Shown in pieces: positions 7,366 to 14,623 of a stretch of DNA of 17,153 bases. The position numbers and the translations under genes are program-made. Location of the stretch: positions 1 through 17,153 of the forward strand of contig JASLEW010000954.1 in the NCBI GenBank assembly GCA_030150965.1. The letters run 5' to 3'. Position 1 is the first letter of the stretch, and each line of letters starts with the position of its first letter. This DNA comes from Thermoanaerobaculia bacterium (lineage in GTDB: Bacteria > Acidobacteriota > Thermoanaerobaculia > Multivoradales > UBA5704). A model generated the notes under the pieces. That model was not told where the DNA came from. It saw only the letters and a list, made by a program, of their open reading frames with translations, and did not search any database.

Positions 7366-8832
7366 CTACTGATACTGGATGAACCCTGGCGCCATGATGC
7401 CGTCGGGATCGAACTGCTTCTTGGCGGCGAGGATGCGCGGCCAGCGGTCGCCGAAGTGCTGCCCCCACTTCTCGGCGGTGTCGAAGGTGATGTAGCCCGA
7501 GAGGTACCGCTTGCCGCCGAAGACGATCGACAGCTCGCTCGCCATGTCGAGCTGCGCCAGGCCGCGCTGGAGAAACGCCCGCGGCACGCCGGGCAGGATG
7601 CCCCAGCCCATCACGAACTCCCCCGGCGGATGCATGAAGAGCGGCGCGTCCGAGGTGGGGCCGTAGGCCGGCCAGAGCAGCACGTGGCCGCCCGGACCGA
7701 GCGCCTGCGGCGGGGTGATCGACAGCACCTGCTCGATGTAGTCGCGCGCCGTGTCCCAGGGGAGGATGGTTTCCATCCACGGATGCGGCATGTCCCAGTA
7801 GCCGCTGCGCCGCCATAGCTCGAACACCGGGTCCATGCGGTGGCAGAACTCGTGCTGGGAGAAGTCCTCGGTGTGCACCAGGCGGTAGGGGTGGAGGCTG
7901 GCGAGGAGCGCCTGATCGTCCAGTGCCTCGCCCGGCTCGACGTCGACGGTCAGGTGCAGCGGGTAGAACCATTGGGCGAAGGTCTGCATCCCCTCGCCGA
8001 GCTCCATCCCCTCGCCGATGTGCTTCATCCCCTGGAGGCAGGGGGTGCACCACGATTCGAGCGAGGTCCAGGGGCTCCCCGGGCGCATGATCGCTTCCAT
8101 GTCCCGCATCAGGGTGGCGAGGTCGTCGTAGAGCAGGTAATACATGCGCACCGTCGGCTTGGCGCGGCGCAGCCGGATGGTGGCGCCGGTGATGATGCCG
8201 AACTGCCCCAGGCCGCAGCGCGCCACGTCGAACAGCTCGCGGTTTGCGGCCGGCGAGCAGGTGACGACCTCCCCGGTGCCGGTGACCACCTGCAGCTCGT
8301 CCACGTTGTCCACCTGCGCGCCGTAGCGGAAGCTCGCCACCCCCAGGCCGGCCATCGACAGCGTGCCGGCGATGCTGACCCCGAGATTGTTGGTGAGCAC
8401 CCGCGGCACCAGCCCCTGGGCCAGGCAGGCGTCGACCAGGTCGCGCCAGATGACGCCGCCGTCCACCCGCGCGGTGAGCCTCTCCGCGTCGATGCCGTGG
8501 ATGGTGCTCATGGAGGAGGTGTCCACCACCACGCCGCCGGCCGAGGTCGCCTGGCCGCTCTGCGTGTGCGCCTGGCCGCGCGGCACCACCGGGATGCGCC
8601 GCGCGCGGCAGCAGCGCACCACCTCCGCCACCTCGGCTGCCGAGGCGCAGCGCGCCACCGCCCCGGGGAGACGGTCCACCATCCGCCCGAAGTCGGAGCG
8701 GACGGCCGCCCGCCCTTCCTCGTCCAGCAACAGCCGCTCGCCCAACGCCTCCTTGAGCTCGCGGAAGACCTCGGCGCCGTTGGCGGGACTGGCGGGACTG
8801 GCGGCCGAGGCCGGTGATTCGACAGTGGTCAT
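7366..8832 (-). CDS. FAD-linked oxidase, cytokinin-dehydrogenase-like
   Basis: A 488-aa protein of the PCMH-type FAD-binding (FAD_binding_4) family. The FAD domain spans about 55-225, with VVPRGQAHTQSGQA (80s-90s), GVSIAGTLSMAGLG (151-164), FRYGAQVDNVDELQVVTG and GLGQFGIITGATIRL. That last block and the C-terminal KKQFDPDGIMAPG closely follow cytokinin dehydrogenase (CKX). CKX oxidatively removes the side chain of isopentenyl-type cytokinins. H89 falls where plant CKX carry the FAD-linked His of their GHS motif, though the context is AHT. The substrate is therefore only suggested; another side-chain or alcohol oxidase is possible. No signal peptide is seen. ATG 8832 is well supported by AGGAGA at 8837-8842. 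Residues 7-18 are an SPA-type 9-bp repeat. Confidence 0.8.
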   Translation of the reverse strand: MTTVESPASAASPASPANGAEVFRELKEALGERLLLDEEGRAAVRSDFGRMVDRLPGAVARCASAAEVAEVVRCCRARRIPVVPRGQAHTQSGQATSAGGVVVDTSSMSTIHGIDAERLTARVDGGVIWRDLVDACLAQGLVPRVLTNNLGVSIAGTLSMAGLGVASFRYGAQVDNVDELQVVTGTGEVVTCSPAANRELFDVARCGLGQFGIITGATIRLRRAKPTVRMYYLLYDDLATLMRDMEAIMRPGSPWTSLESWCTPCLQGMKHIGEGMELGEGMQTFAQWFYPLHLTVDVEPGEALDDQALLASLHPYRLVHTEDFSQHEFCHRMDPVFELWRRSGYWDMPHPWMETILPWDTARDYIEQVLSITPPQALGPGGHVLLWPAYGPTSDAPLFMHPPGEFVMGWGILPGVPRAFLQRGLAQLDMASELSIVFGGKRYLSGYITFDTAEKWGQHFGDRWPRILAAKKQFDPDGIMAPGFIQYQ

Positions 8833-8890
8833 GGTCTCTCCTGGAGAAGATCGGCTCGGGTGCCGGTCGCGGCCCGCCTCCTATATGGTC

Positions 8891-8900
8891 AAGGGCCCTT
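8891..8900. promoter_or_regulatory. Perfect palindrome AAGGGCCCTT upstream of the oxidase gene
   Basis: A 10-bp perfect palindrome sits 59 bp upstream of ATG 8832. Minus-strand TTGACC and a short AT-rich stretch (ATATAG) overlap or follow it. It could be an operator, but chance is possible because the core is GGGCCC. Confidence 0.25.
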
Positions 8901-8939
8901 TGTAGCCCATCTCATGGCCGGCCGCAACCCGCCGAGGCT

Positions 8940-9389
8940 TCACCCAGGCTCCAGGTAATCCTCTGCCCGCAGAACCCTGAGACCAGGCACTTGGGGGATC
9001 CGCTCGTCATTGGTGAGGAACACGGAGCAGCTCTTTTCAAGGGCAGCGGCAAGCTGCAGGGCGTCGGGGGTCTTGATGCCGTAGGTCGCGCGCAGATCGG
9101 CCGCACGGCGAAGGGAGGCCAGATCGAGCGAGACGAGCGTGATACCCGAGCTTTCGGTCAGGATCTGCTCGTACTTGGCTGCCAATCCGGACAGCTTCAG
9201 ACGTAGTGGAAGCACCAGGACTTCCAGCAGCGTGAGCGAGGAGGAGAAGGCCGCCAGACGGCCTGCCGCGACCGAGGAGAAAACCGGCTCGATGACCGGC
9301 AGCAGCCGCGGATGCTCTTCGATGAAATAGATGAAGATCGAGCTGTCCAGCGCAACCGGACCCTGGCCGATATCGCTCAGGAGGGCCAC
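8940..9389 (-). CDS. vapC: VapC-type PIN-domain toxin
   Basis: A 149-aa PIN-domain ribonuclease, the toxin partner of the overlapping gene at 9377-9610. Acidic metal-binding residues are all present: D15 (VALDSSIFIYF), E56 (LTLLEVL), D109 (KTPDALQLA) and the TND box at N127-D128 (VFLTNDERI). PIN toxins of this type cleave tRNA or rRNA sites; the target here cannot be read from sequence. The frame is open to 9440, but the GTG at 9389 is preferred because it gives a normal family length with a short lead-in and overlaps the antitoxin stop by 13 nt, which suggests translational coupling. Base composition looks less GC-rich than its neighbours, consistent with horizontal acquisition. Confidence 0.85.
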   Translation of the reverse strand: MALLSDIGQGPVALDSSIFIYFIEEHPRLLPVIEPVFSSVAAGRLAAFSSSLTLLEVLVLPLRLKLSGLAAKYEQILTESSGITLVSLDLASLRRAADLRATYGIKTPDALQLAAALEKSCSVFLTNDERIPQVPGLRVLRAEDYLEPG

Positions 9390-9610
9390 GAGTCGCGCTC
9401 GGCTCGGACGTGCTCGACCGGGTCTACGCCCTGCCAGCATTCCTTGCCCAAGCCTCGCAGCTCCATGATCGAGTGGGGAACCGTCGGCCCGGCCGCCTGT
9501 GCGAGGAGATGGATCACCTCCTGCGCAACCGATCTCCGCTCTCGCCGAGCGCGTGCGCGGAGTTTCTCGTAAAGCGCGTCGGGGAAGTTCTTGAGGTTGA
9601 GCGTCGCCAC
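9377..9610 (-). CDS. vapB: VapB/FitA-like ribbon-helix-helix antitoxin
   Basis: A 77-aa protein that starts with GTG at 9610, five nt after a strong GGAGG. The N-terminal ~40 residues (ATLNLKNFPDALYEKLRARA, then RRSVAQEVIHLL) are a ribbon-helix-helix DNA-binding domain: one beta strand, then two amphipathic helices. The tail (GKECWQGVDPVEHVRAERDSW) is the usual toxin-neutralising segment. It precedes and overlaps the PIN toxin gene. It probably represses its own promoter through the palindrome at 9627-9641. A longer open frame continues upstream through the asparaginase gene in another frame but has no coding support. Confidence 0.85.
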   Translation of the reverse strand: MATLNLKNFPDALYEKLRARARRERRSVAQEVIHLLAQAAGPTVPHSIMELRGLGKECWQGVDPVEHVRAERDSWPS

Positions 9611-9626
9611 GGGGTCCTCCAATCTG

Positions 9627-9641
9627 CCTCTATTATGGAGG
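9627..9641 (-). promoter_or_regulatory. Toxin-antitoxin promoter and operator palindrome
   Basis: The 15-bp element CCTCTATTATGGAGG is an almost perfect palindrome (one T/G mismatch pair). It contains the minus-strand hexamer CATAAT (9632-9637), 21 nt before the antitoxin GTG. A palindrome overlapping the -10 element is the usual arrangement for autorepression by a ribbon-helix-helix antitoxin. It is among the most AT-rich points in the surrounding kilobases. Confidence 0.6.
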
Positions 9642-9714
9642 AAACCATCTGGGAAGCGCCAGCGCCTGAGGCGACACCGCGCCTCGGGTTCTGCCGGCGG
9701 CGAAGCCATGCCCC

Positions 9715-10734
9715 CTAGCGCAGGATCTCCAGCTCGGCGTCGCAGACGATCTCGCCGACGCGGATGCCGCGCCAGTTGTGGAGCTGCGGGCGGGCGAGGT
9801 CGGCCAGGGAGCCGCACTCCTCGCCGGAGAGCGACCCCAGCTGGCGCAGCAGGCCGACCACCACGGCGTCGCGGCAGCGCTCGGCGCCGTCGGCGATCTT
9901 GAGCGCCAGGCCCAGCGCCACCGGGCCGCGCACCGCGACGGTGTAGACGCCCTCCGCCCCCTCCTTGCCCAGCACCCGGCCGCCGGTCGCCTGCATCAGG
10001 CGGGTGGTGAACCGGCCGGGGCCCGCCACCATCTCCGGCTCGCCGGTCATGGCGCGCACGATGCGGCCGAGGACCGCGGCGCGCTCGCCCGCGACGCCCG
10101 CCGCCTCGGGGTGCGCCAGCGCCGCGTAGCCGCGCGCCGCGGCGGCGAGCGGCATGTGGAAGCACGGCACGCTGCAGCCGTCGATGCCCAAGCCGATGCT
10201 CGCCTCCGGCACCCCGCAGAGCGCCGCCACCGCCGCCAGGATCCGCACCTGGAGCGGATGCTCCGGAGCGGTGTAGCCGGCGGTCGGCAGGCCGAGCAGG
10301 CGGCAGGCGAGGAGCATGCCGGCGTGCTTTCCCGAGCAGTTGTTGTGCAGCGCCGTGGGGACGCCGCCGGCGCGCCGGAGCGCCCGCGCGCTCTCGCGGT
10401 CGAAGGGCGCGTGGGCGCCGCAGGCGAGGTCGGCGGCGGTGACGCCGCCGCGCGCGAGCAGGCTCTCGACCCGCGCCACGTGCGCCGGCGTGCCGCCGTG
10501 CGAGGCGCAGATCACCGCCAGGTCGGCCGGCTCCAGGGCGAAGCGGCGCTCGCCGCCGGCTTCGAGCAGCGGCAGGCACTGGAAGGGCTTGGCGACCGAG
10601 CGCAGGAAGGTCGCGGCCCGGGCGTCGCCCAGGCGCGCCACCAGCTCGCCCTCGGGCGTCATCACGGCCGCCGCGCCCTGATGCCACGACTCGGCCTGGC
10701 CGTGGCGGAAGACGGTGGCGGCCGGGCTGAACAG
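9715..10734 (-). CDS. L-asparaginase, Rhizobium etli ReAV-type (asparaginase_II family)
   Basis: Hydrolyses L-asparagine to aspartate and ammonia. The signature residues of the ReAV class are all present, numbered from the GTG at 10665: S23 and K26 in RSVAKPFQ, C110 and K113 in NNCSGKHAG, D162 and C164 in GIDGCSVPC. The first ATG/GTG is at 10662/10665, but the frame continues upstream and encodes VFRHGQAESWHQGAA, which is the conserved N-terminal strand of this family. The known ReAV numbers (48, 51, 135, 138, 187, 189) exceed these by a constant 25. That implies the protein begins about 24 residues earlier, and the only plausible start there is CTG at 10734, with AGG 6 nt upstream. If CTG is not used, the product starts at 10665 and is truncated. 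Its start lies 13 nt after the STAS stop, so the two are probably co-transcribed. Confidence 0.85.
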   Translation of the reverse strand: MFSPAATVFRHGQAESWHQGAAAVMTPEGELVARLGDARAATFLRSVAKPFQCLPLLEAGGERRFALEPADLAVICASHGGTPAHVARVESLLARGGVTAADLACGAHAPFDRESARALRRAGGVPTALHNNCSGKHAGMLLACRLLGLPTAGYTAPEHPLQVRILAAVAALCGVPEASIGLGIDGCSVPCFHMPLAAAARGYAALAHPEAAGVAGERAAVLGRIVRAMTGEPEMVAGPGRFTTRLMQATGGRVLGKEGAEGVYTVAVRGPVALGLALKIADGAERCRDAVVVGLLRQLGSLSGEECGSLADLARPQLHNWRGIRVGEIVCDAELEILR

Positions 10735-10747
10735 AGGCGGCCTGCGG

Positions 10748-11089
10748 CTAGCGCTGGGCGGCCAGCGCCGCGTCCACCGACTCGAAGGTCGGGAAGAGCT
10801 TGTCCAGGCGCGCCACCTGGAGCAGCTTGCGGATGCGCTCCGACGGGTTGACCAGCATCAGCTCGCGCTGGAAGCTGCGGAAGCGGCCGAGGTAGCCCAC
10901 CAGCTCGCCGATGCCGGTCGAGTCGATGAAGTTGATGCGGCTGAAATCGATGATGACGTGCCCCTTGTCGTCGGCGAGCGCGCGGTCGAGCGTCTGGGCG
11001 AAGAACTGCGCGCTCTCGCCCAGCTTGATCACGCCCTCGACGTTGAGCAGCGTCACGCCACCTTCCAGATGCCGCTTCTCGACGATCAT
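10748..11089 (-). CDS. STAS-domain anti-anti-sigma factor-like protein
   Basis: A 113-aa single-domain STAS protein (SpoIIAA/RsbV type). The order is EKRHLEGGVTLLNVEGVI, then HVIIDFSRINFIDSTGIG with the phosphorylatable Ser (S57) in D-S-T-G. Such proteins bind anti-sigma kinases and are switched off by phosphorylation. No partner kinase or sigma factor is in this window. GGAGG lies 10 nt before ATG 11089, and only 19 nt separate it from the pruA stop, so it is likely in the same operon. Why a regulator sits between two amino-acid catabolism genes is not evident. Confidence 0.85.
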   Translation of the reverse strand: MIVEKRHLEGGVTLLNVEGVIKLGESAQFFAQTLDRALADDKGHVIIDFSRINFIDSTGIGELVGYLGRFRSFQRELMLVNPSERIRKLLQVARLDKLFPTFESVDAALAAQR

Positions 11090-11108
11090 GGGACGGCGTC
11101 CTCCGCGG

Positions 11109-12737
11109 TCACTCCTCGGCCATGAACGGGTATCGGTAGTCGCGCGCCGGCACGAACGTCTCCTTGATGGCGCGCTGCGAGGTCCAGCGCATCAGGTTGG
11201 CCATCGAGCCGGCCTTGTCGTTGGTGCCCGAGGCGCGCGCGCCGCCGAACGGCTGCTGGCCGACGACCGCGCCGGTGGGCTTGTCGTTGATGTAGAAGTT
11301 GCCCGCGGCGTGCCGCAGCCGCCGGCCGATCTCCTCGACCGCGGCGCGGTCCTCGGCGAAGACCGCCCCGGTCAGCGCGTAGGGGCTGGTCGACTCGCAC
11401 AGGTCGATCGTGGCGTCGAGGTCGGCGTCGTCGTAGACGAAGACCGTCACCACCGGGCCGAAGATCTCCTCGGTCATCAGCTTGAAGCGCGGGTCGGTGG
11501 TGACCACGACCGTCGGCTGGATGAAGTAACCGTGCGAGCTGTCGCCGCCGCCGCCGGCCAGGATCTCGGCGTCGGGCGAGCCCTTGGCGAAGTCGATGTA
11601 GCGCTTGATGCGGTCGAACGCCCACTGATCGATCACCGCCGCCATGAAGTTGCGGAAGTCGAGCGGCGACCCCTGGCGGATGCTCGCCACCTGGTCGGCC
11701 AGCTCCTGGCGCAGCCCCGGCCACAGCGAGCGCGGCACGTAGACGCGGGCGCCGGCCGAGCACTTCTGCCCCTGGTACTCGAAGCCGCCGCGCACCACCG
11801 CGGTCGCCACCGCCGTGCGGTCGGCTGAAGGGTGGACGAAGACGAAGTTCTTGCCGCCGGTCTCCCCCACCACCCGCGGATAGCTGCGGTAGCGCGCGAT
11901 GTTGTCGCCCAGGGTCTTCCACATCGCCTGGAACACCGGCGTCGAGCCGGTGAAGTGGATGCCGCCCAGGTCGGCGTGCGCCAGCGCCGGGTCGCCCACC
12001 TGGTTCGCCCGGCCGGGCAGGAAATTGATCACCCCGGGCGGCAGTCCCGCCGCCTCCAGGATCTTCATGATGTAGTAGCCCGAGAGCACCGCCGTCGAGG
12101 CCGGCTTCCACAGCACCACGTTGCCCATCAGCGCCGGCGAGGTGGGGAGATTGCCGCCGATCGAGGTGAAGTTGAACGGCGTCACCGCGAAGACGAACCC
12201 CTCGAGCGGCCGGTAGTCGACGCGGTTCCACACCCCGGGCTGCGACCACGGCTGCTCGCGGTAGAGCACCTGCATGAAGTAGGGATTGAAGCGCCAGAAA
12301 TCGATCAGCTCGCACGCCGAATCGATCTCCGCCTGGTGGGCGGTCTTCGATTGGTTGAGCATCGTGGCGCCGTTGAGCGTGTCGCGCCACGGCCCGGCAA
12401 GCAGCTCGGCGGCGCGCTGCAGGATGGCGGCGCGCTCCTCCCAGCGGGTCTCCGACCAGTCGCGCCACGCCTGCTTCGCCGCGTCGGCGGCGGCGTTCAC
12501 CTCGGCGGCGCCGGCCTGGTGGAAGGTGGCGAGCACGTGGCCGTGGTCGTGCGGGCAGACCGCCCGCACGGTGTCGCCGGTGCGCACCTCGCGCCCGCCG
12601 ATGATCAGCGGGATGTCCAGCGTCTCCTGCAGCATCTCGCCCAGGCGGCGCTTGAGCGCCACCTTCTCGGGCGAGCCCGGAGCGTAAGCGCGGACCGGCT
12701 CGTTCTGCGGCACGGCCAGCGAGATCAACGAGTTCAT
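11109..12737 (-). CDS. pruA: L-glutamate gamma-semialdehyde (P5C) dehydrogenase, ALDH4A1-type
   Basis: A 542-aa aldehyde dehydrogenase that oxidises glutamate-5-semialdehyde (from proline, hydroxyproline or ornithine) to glutamate with NAD+. Visible motifs are PFNFTSIGGN (187-196), VVLWKPA (207-213), FTGS (262-265), GETGGKN with the general base E292, and YQGQKCSAGA with catalytic C326. The C-terminal VGQQPFGGARASGTNDKAG is also present. The opening NEPVRAY...GSPEK and EIDSACELIDFWRFN follow mitochondrial/animal P5C dehydrogenase (group 1) rather than the PutA C-terminus. Length matches that group. The ATG at 12737 has AGAGGGGGA upstream. No proline dehydrogenase lies in the window. Confidence 0.93.
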   Translation of the reverse strand: MNSLISLAVPQNEPVRAYAPGSPEKVALKRRLGEMLQETLDIPLIIGGREVRTGDTVRAVCPHDHGHVLATFHQAGAAEVNAAADAAKQAWRDWSETRWEERAAILQRAAELLAGPWRDTLNGATMLNQSKTAHQAEIDSACELIDFWRFNPYFMQVLYREQPWSQPGVWNRVDYRPLEGFVFAVTPFNFTSIGGNLPTSPALMGNVVLWKPASTAVLSGYYIMKILEAAGLPPGVINFLPGRANQVGDPALAHADLGGIHFTGSTPVFQAMWKTLGDNIARYRSYPRVVGETGGKNFVFVHPSADRTAVATAVVRGGFEYQGQKCSAGARVYVPRSLWPGLRQELADQVASIRQGSPLDFRNFMAAVIDQWAFDRIKRYIDFAKGSPDAEILAGGGGDSSHGYFIQPTVVVTTDPRFKLMTEEIFGPVVTVFVYDDADLDATIDLCESTSPYALTGAVFAEDRAAVEEIGRRLRHAAGNFYINDKPTGAVVGQQPFGGARASGTNDKAGSMANLMRWTSQRAIKETFVPARDYRYPFMAEE

Positions 12738-12768
12738 GCGGCTCGTCCCCCTCTCATGCAGGTGTCGG

Positions 12769-12787
12769 CGCCGGCCGCGGGCCGGCG
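12769..12787. other. Strong GC hairpin between the reductase and pruA genes
   Basis: CGCCGGCC, loop GCG, then GGCCGGCG gives an 8-bp perfect stem in the 67-bp gap. It lies 31 nt upstream of the pruA ATG on the minus strand. It may partially terminate transcription or protect an mRNA end between the two genes. Confidence 0.35.
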
Positions 12788-12804
12788 GTCGTGGCGTCCA
12801 TGCG

Positions 12805-13761
12805 CTAGCCGTACATCTCGTAATGCACGTGCGCCCGCGGCACGCCGAGCGCCTTGAGCCCGGCGAGCACGGTCTCGAGGAACCGCGGCTGCGGCTCCTC
12901 GCCCTTCTCGCGCGCCGCCTGGCGCTCGAACTTGCCGATGCCCGGGCCGCAGGTGTAGACCTGGGCCGCCGCGGGATCGGCGATCAGCCGGCGCAGCAGC
13001 GCCTCCGAGACGCGGCCGGTGCAGACGTTGGGGCCGTAGCGCCCCACGTCGGGCTCGCGGCTCAGGGCGTGCACCACCTCCAGCTGGCCCGGATGGCGCG
13101 CGGCAAGCTCCTCCAGCTGGCGGCGGAAGATGATGTCGTCCCAGGTCTTGTTGCCGTAGATCAGCAGATGGCGGAGCTTCACGCCGGTCTCCAGGCAGTG
13201 GCGGATGATGCTCATGTTGGGCACGATGCCCGAGCCGGCGCAGATATGGATCAGGCGGTCGGTCTTCGACTCGATGTCGGGCGGCAGCACGTAGGGTCCG
13301 CCGAAGCCGGTGAGCACCATGCGGGTGCCCGGCGGCGTGCGGTAGGTGAGGAACGGCGACATCAGCGGCGGGTACTTGGTGACGCCGGTGATGTACAGCT
13401 CCTCCTTGATGGTGACCGCCAGGCGCCGCTCGTGCGGCGCCGAGCACATCGAGTAGGCGCGCGCCGGCTCGCGCTTGCCCTTGACGTCCTCGAAGAACTT
13501 GACGAAGCGGTCGAGGGCGGGGAACTGGTGCGGGCGGATGGTCAGGAACTGCCCGGCCTCGTACTCCAGGCGCTCGCTGCCGGTGAAGAACACCAGCGTG
13601 GTGCTGTCGGCGGTCTCGCGGACCGCCTCCTCGACGATGGCCTCGAACTCGCGGATGCGGGGCCGCGCCTTGCCGCGCCGGCCCTCGGCCGGCCCGTCCG
13701 GCGCGATCGGCGCGACCGGATCGAGCAGATCGCTTGCTTCGTCCAGCGGTTCGGTGGCCAT
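12805..13761 (-). CDS. Ferredoxin reductase-type FAD/NAD(P)-binding oxidoreductase
   Basis: A 318-aa flavoprotein of the FNR superfamily. Residues ~38-165 form the FAD-binding barrel (EYEAGQFLTIRP, then the FAD motif RAYSMCS at 101-107). Residues ~168-315 form the NAD(P)-binding domain (HICAGSGIVPNMS at 172-184, CGPG at 271-274). No [2Fe-2S] plant-type ferredoxin domain follows, so it needs a separate electron partner that is not seen here. The first ~37 residues are an acidic Pro-rich extension. The ATG at 13761 is preferred over the GTG at 13779 because GGAGG lies 8 nt before it. Closest families are reductases of phenol hydroxylase, PaaE or ring-opening oxygenases. It reads in the same direction as pruA, 67 nt upstream. 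Confidence 0.8.
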   Translation of the reverse strand: MATEPLDEASDLLDPVAPIAPDGPAEGRRGKARPRIREFEAIVEEAVRETADSTTLVFFTGSERLEYEAGQFLTIRPHQFPALDRFVKFFEDVKGKREPARAYSMCSAPHERRLAVTIKEELYITGVTKYPPLMSPFLTYRTPPGTRMVLTGFGGPYVLPPDIESKTDRLIHICAGSGIVPNMSIIRHCLETGVKLRHLLIYGNKTWDDIIFRRQLEELAARHPGQLEVVHALSREPDVGRYGPNVCTGRVSEALLRRLIADPAAAQVYTCGPGIGKFERQAAREKGEEPQPRFLETVLAGLKALGVPRAHVHYEMYG

Positions 13762-13826
13762 CGGGCGGCGTTCCTCCACCGGCTGCGCATGGGCCGCGCC
13801 GCGGCGGTGCGGCGGCCCGGGTCATC

Positions 13827-14249
13827 TTACTCCCTCACTCCGCGCTCACCCGCCGCACCCTCCGCTCCCTCCGCTCCCTCCGAGCCGCCGCCGGCCCAGG
13901 CGAGCAGCACAAAGCCGGCGATCAGCAACAGGCCGCCGAGCGGCGTGACGGCGCCGAGCCAGCGCGGCGCGCCGAGAGCCAGGGCGAAGACGGTGCCGCT
14001 GAACACGACGCTGCCGGCCAGGAGGCTGGCGCCCGCGGCGTCCGCCCGGGCCTCCCGGGCCCCGCCCGCCGCCAGCAGGCCGGCCAGCACCTGGCCCAGG
14101 CCGCCGTACATGAGATACCGTGCCGCGGTCTCCCAAAGCTGGAGCGAGCGCCCGTCGAGGCGCGAGGCCAGGGCGTGAGCGCCGAAGGCGCCGCCGGCCA
14201 CCGCCAGCGCGCAGCACAGCCCGCCCCACCTGGCCCAGCTCCCCCGCAT
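13827..14249 (-). CDS. DUF423 (YgdD-like) small membrane protein
   Basis: A 140-aa inner-membrane protein with four hydrophobic segments (about 8-27, 45-62, 72-92 and 98-118). The family signature GGAFGAHAL (19-27) and the following TAARYLMYGGLGQ match DUF423. Its function is unknown. The start is ATG 14249, with AAGGG upstream; an in-frame extension to 14306 is basic and repeat-derived and is rejected. The C-terminal tail after residue 120 (SEGAEGAEGAAGERG) is encoded by a 9-bp tandem repeat and is not part of the family core. Confidence 0.85.
   Translation of the reverse strand: MRGSWARWGGLCCALAVAGGAFGAHALASRLDGRSLQLWETAARYLMYGGLGQVLAGLLAAGGAREARADAAGASLLAGSVVFSGTVFALALGAPRWLGAVTPLGGLLLIAGFVLLAWAGGGSEGAEGAEGAAGERGVRE
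13853..13888. repeat. 9-bp tandem repeat in the DUF423 3' end
   Basis: Units CCGCACCCT, CCGCTCCCT, CCGCTCCCT and CCGAGCCGC follow each other. They encode the Glu-Gly-Ala tail of the DUF423 protein on the minus strand. The period equals that of the arrays at 8782 and 16960. Confidence 0.7.
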
Positions 14250-14313
14250 GGTCGCCCTTCGCGCTCTCCGCGCCTTCCGCCGAGCAGGCGGCGCCCCCTC
14301 CCTCACACCACGA

Positions 14314-14328
14314 GGGGAGGCGCTCCCC
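14314..14328. terminator. GC hairpin after the 90-aa gene
   Basis: GGGGAG, loop GCG, then CTCCCC starts 3 bases beyond the stop of the 90-aa protein gene (minus strand). It has no T-tract. It could end the bacilliredoxin transcription unit before the DUF423 gene. Confidence 0.3.
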
Positions 14329-14331
14329 CGG

Positions 14332-14604
14332 TCAGACCTCGCCCAGGCGCCTCACCGACGCCACCCGCTCGCGCGGGATGAACAGGCGGTCGTGCTTCTT
14401 CCAGGTGCCGAGGCGGGAGGCCCGCTCCACGTACTGCTCCTTCGAGCGGCCGCCGTCGCCCTCGCGGTGCACGTCCACGTCGTTGAGCACGATGCCGCGC
14501 TCGTCCTCGTCGTCGCAACGGCCGACGAAGATCTCCGGCCCGGTCGTATCCACCACCACGGTGATGCCGTGGAGCGCGCTGCGGTTGTGATGAAAGGTGC
14601 CCAT
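14332..14604 (-). CDS. Small protein of unknown function downstream of bacilliredoxin
   Basis: A 90-aa soluble protein that I do not recognise. It starts MGTFHHNRSALHGITVVVD, with alternating beta strands (ITVVVDTT, EIFVGRCDDE, GIVLNDVDVH), then a charged helical part (GRSKEQYVERASRLGTW) and a closing strand (RLFIPRERVASVRRL). The even codon use, a normal start, and a position 19 nt downstream of the bacilliredoxin stop support a real gene. The strand pattern could fit an Sm-like or other small beta-barrel, but this is only a guess. No Shine-Dalgarno is visible, so translation may be coupled to the upstream gene. Confidence 0.7.
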   Translation of the reverse strand: MGTFHHNRSALHGITVVVDTTGPEIFVGRCDDEDERGIVLNDVDVHREGDGGRSKEQYVERASRLGTWKKHDRLFIPRERVASVRRLGEV

Positions 14605-14623
14605 GCGCGGCGCGGCCGGAGCG

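Noticed and set aside
7218..7382. Short plus-strand frame with ATGA overlap after the deacetylase (MKVGVVPPFPRRGGKG...)
   Set aside because: It is a translation of the C-run/G-run intergenic repeat and runs into the 3' end of the convergent oxidase gene. No Shine-Dalgarno or conserved pattern.
9611..10687. In-frame extension of the antitoxin frame through the asparaginase gene
   Set aside because: The extension is Arg/Gly/Pro-rich shadow sequence. The antitoxin has its own Shine-Dalgarno and GTG at 9610.
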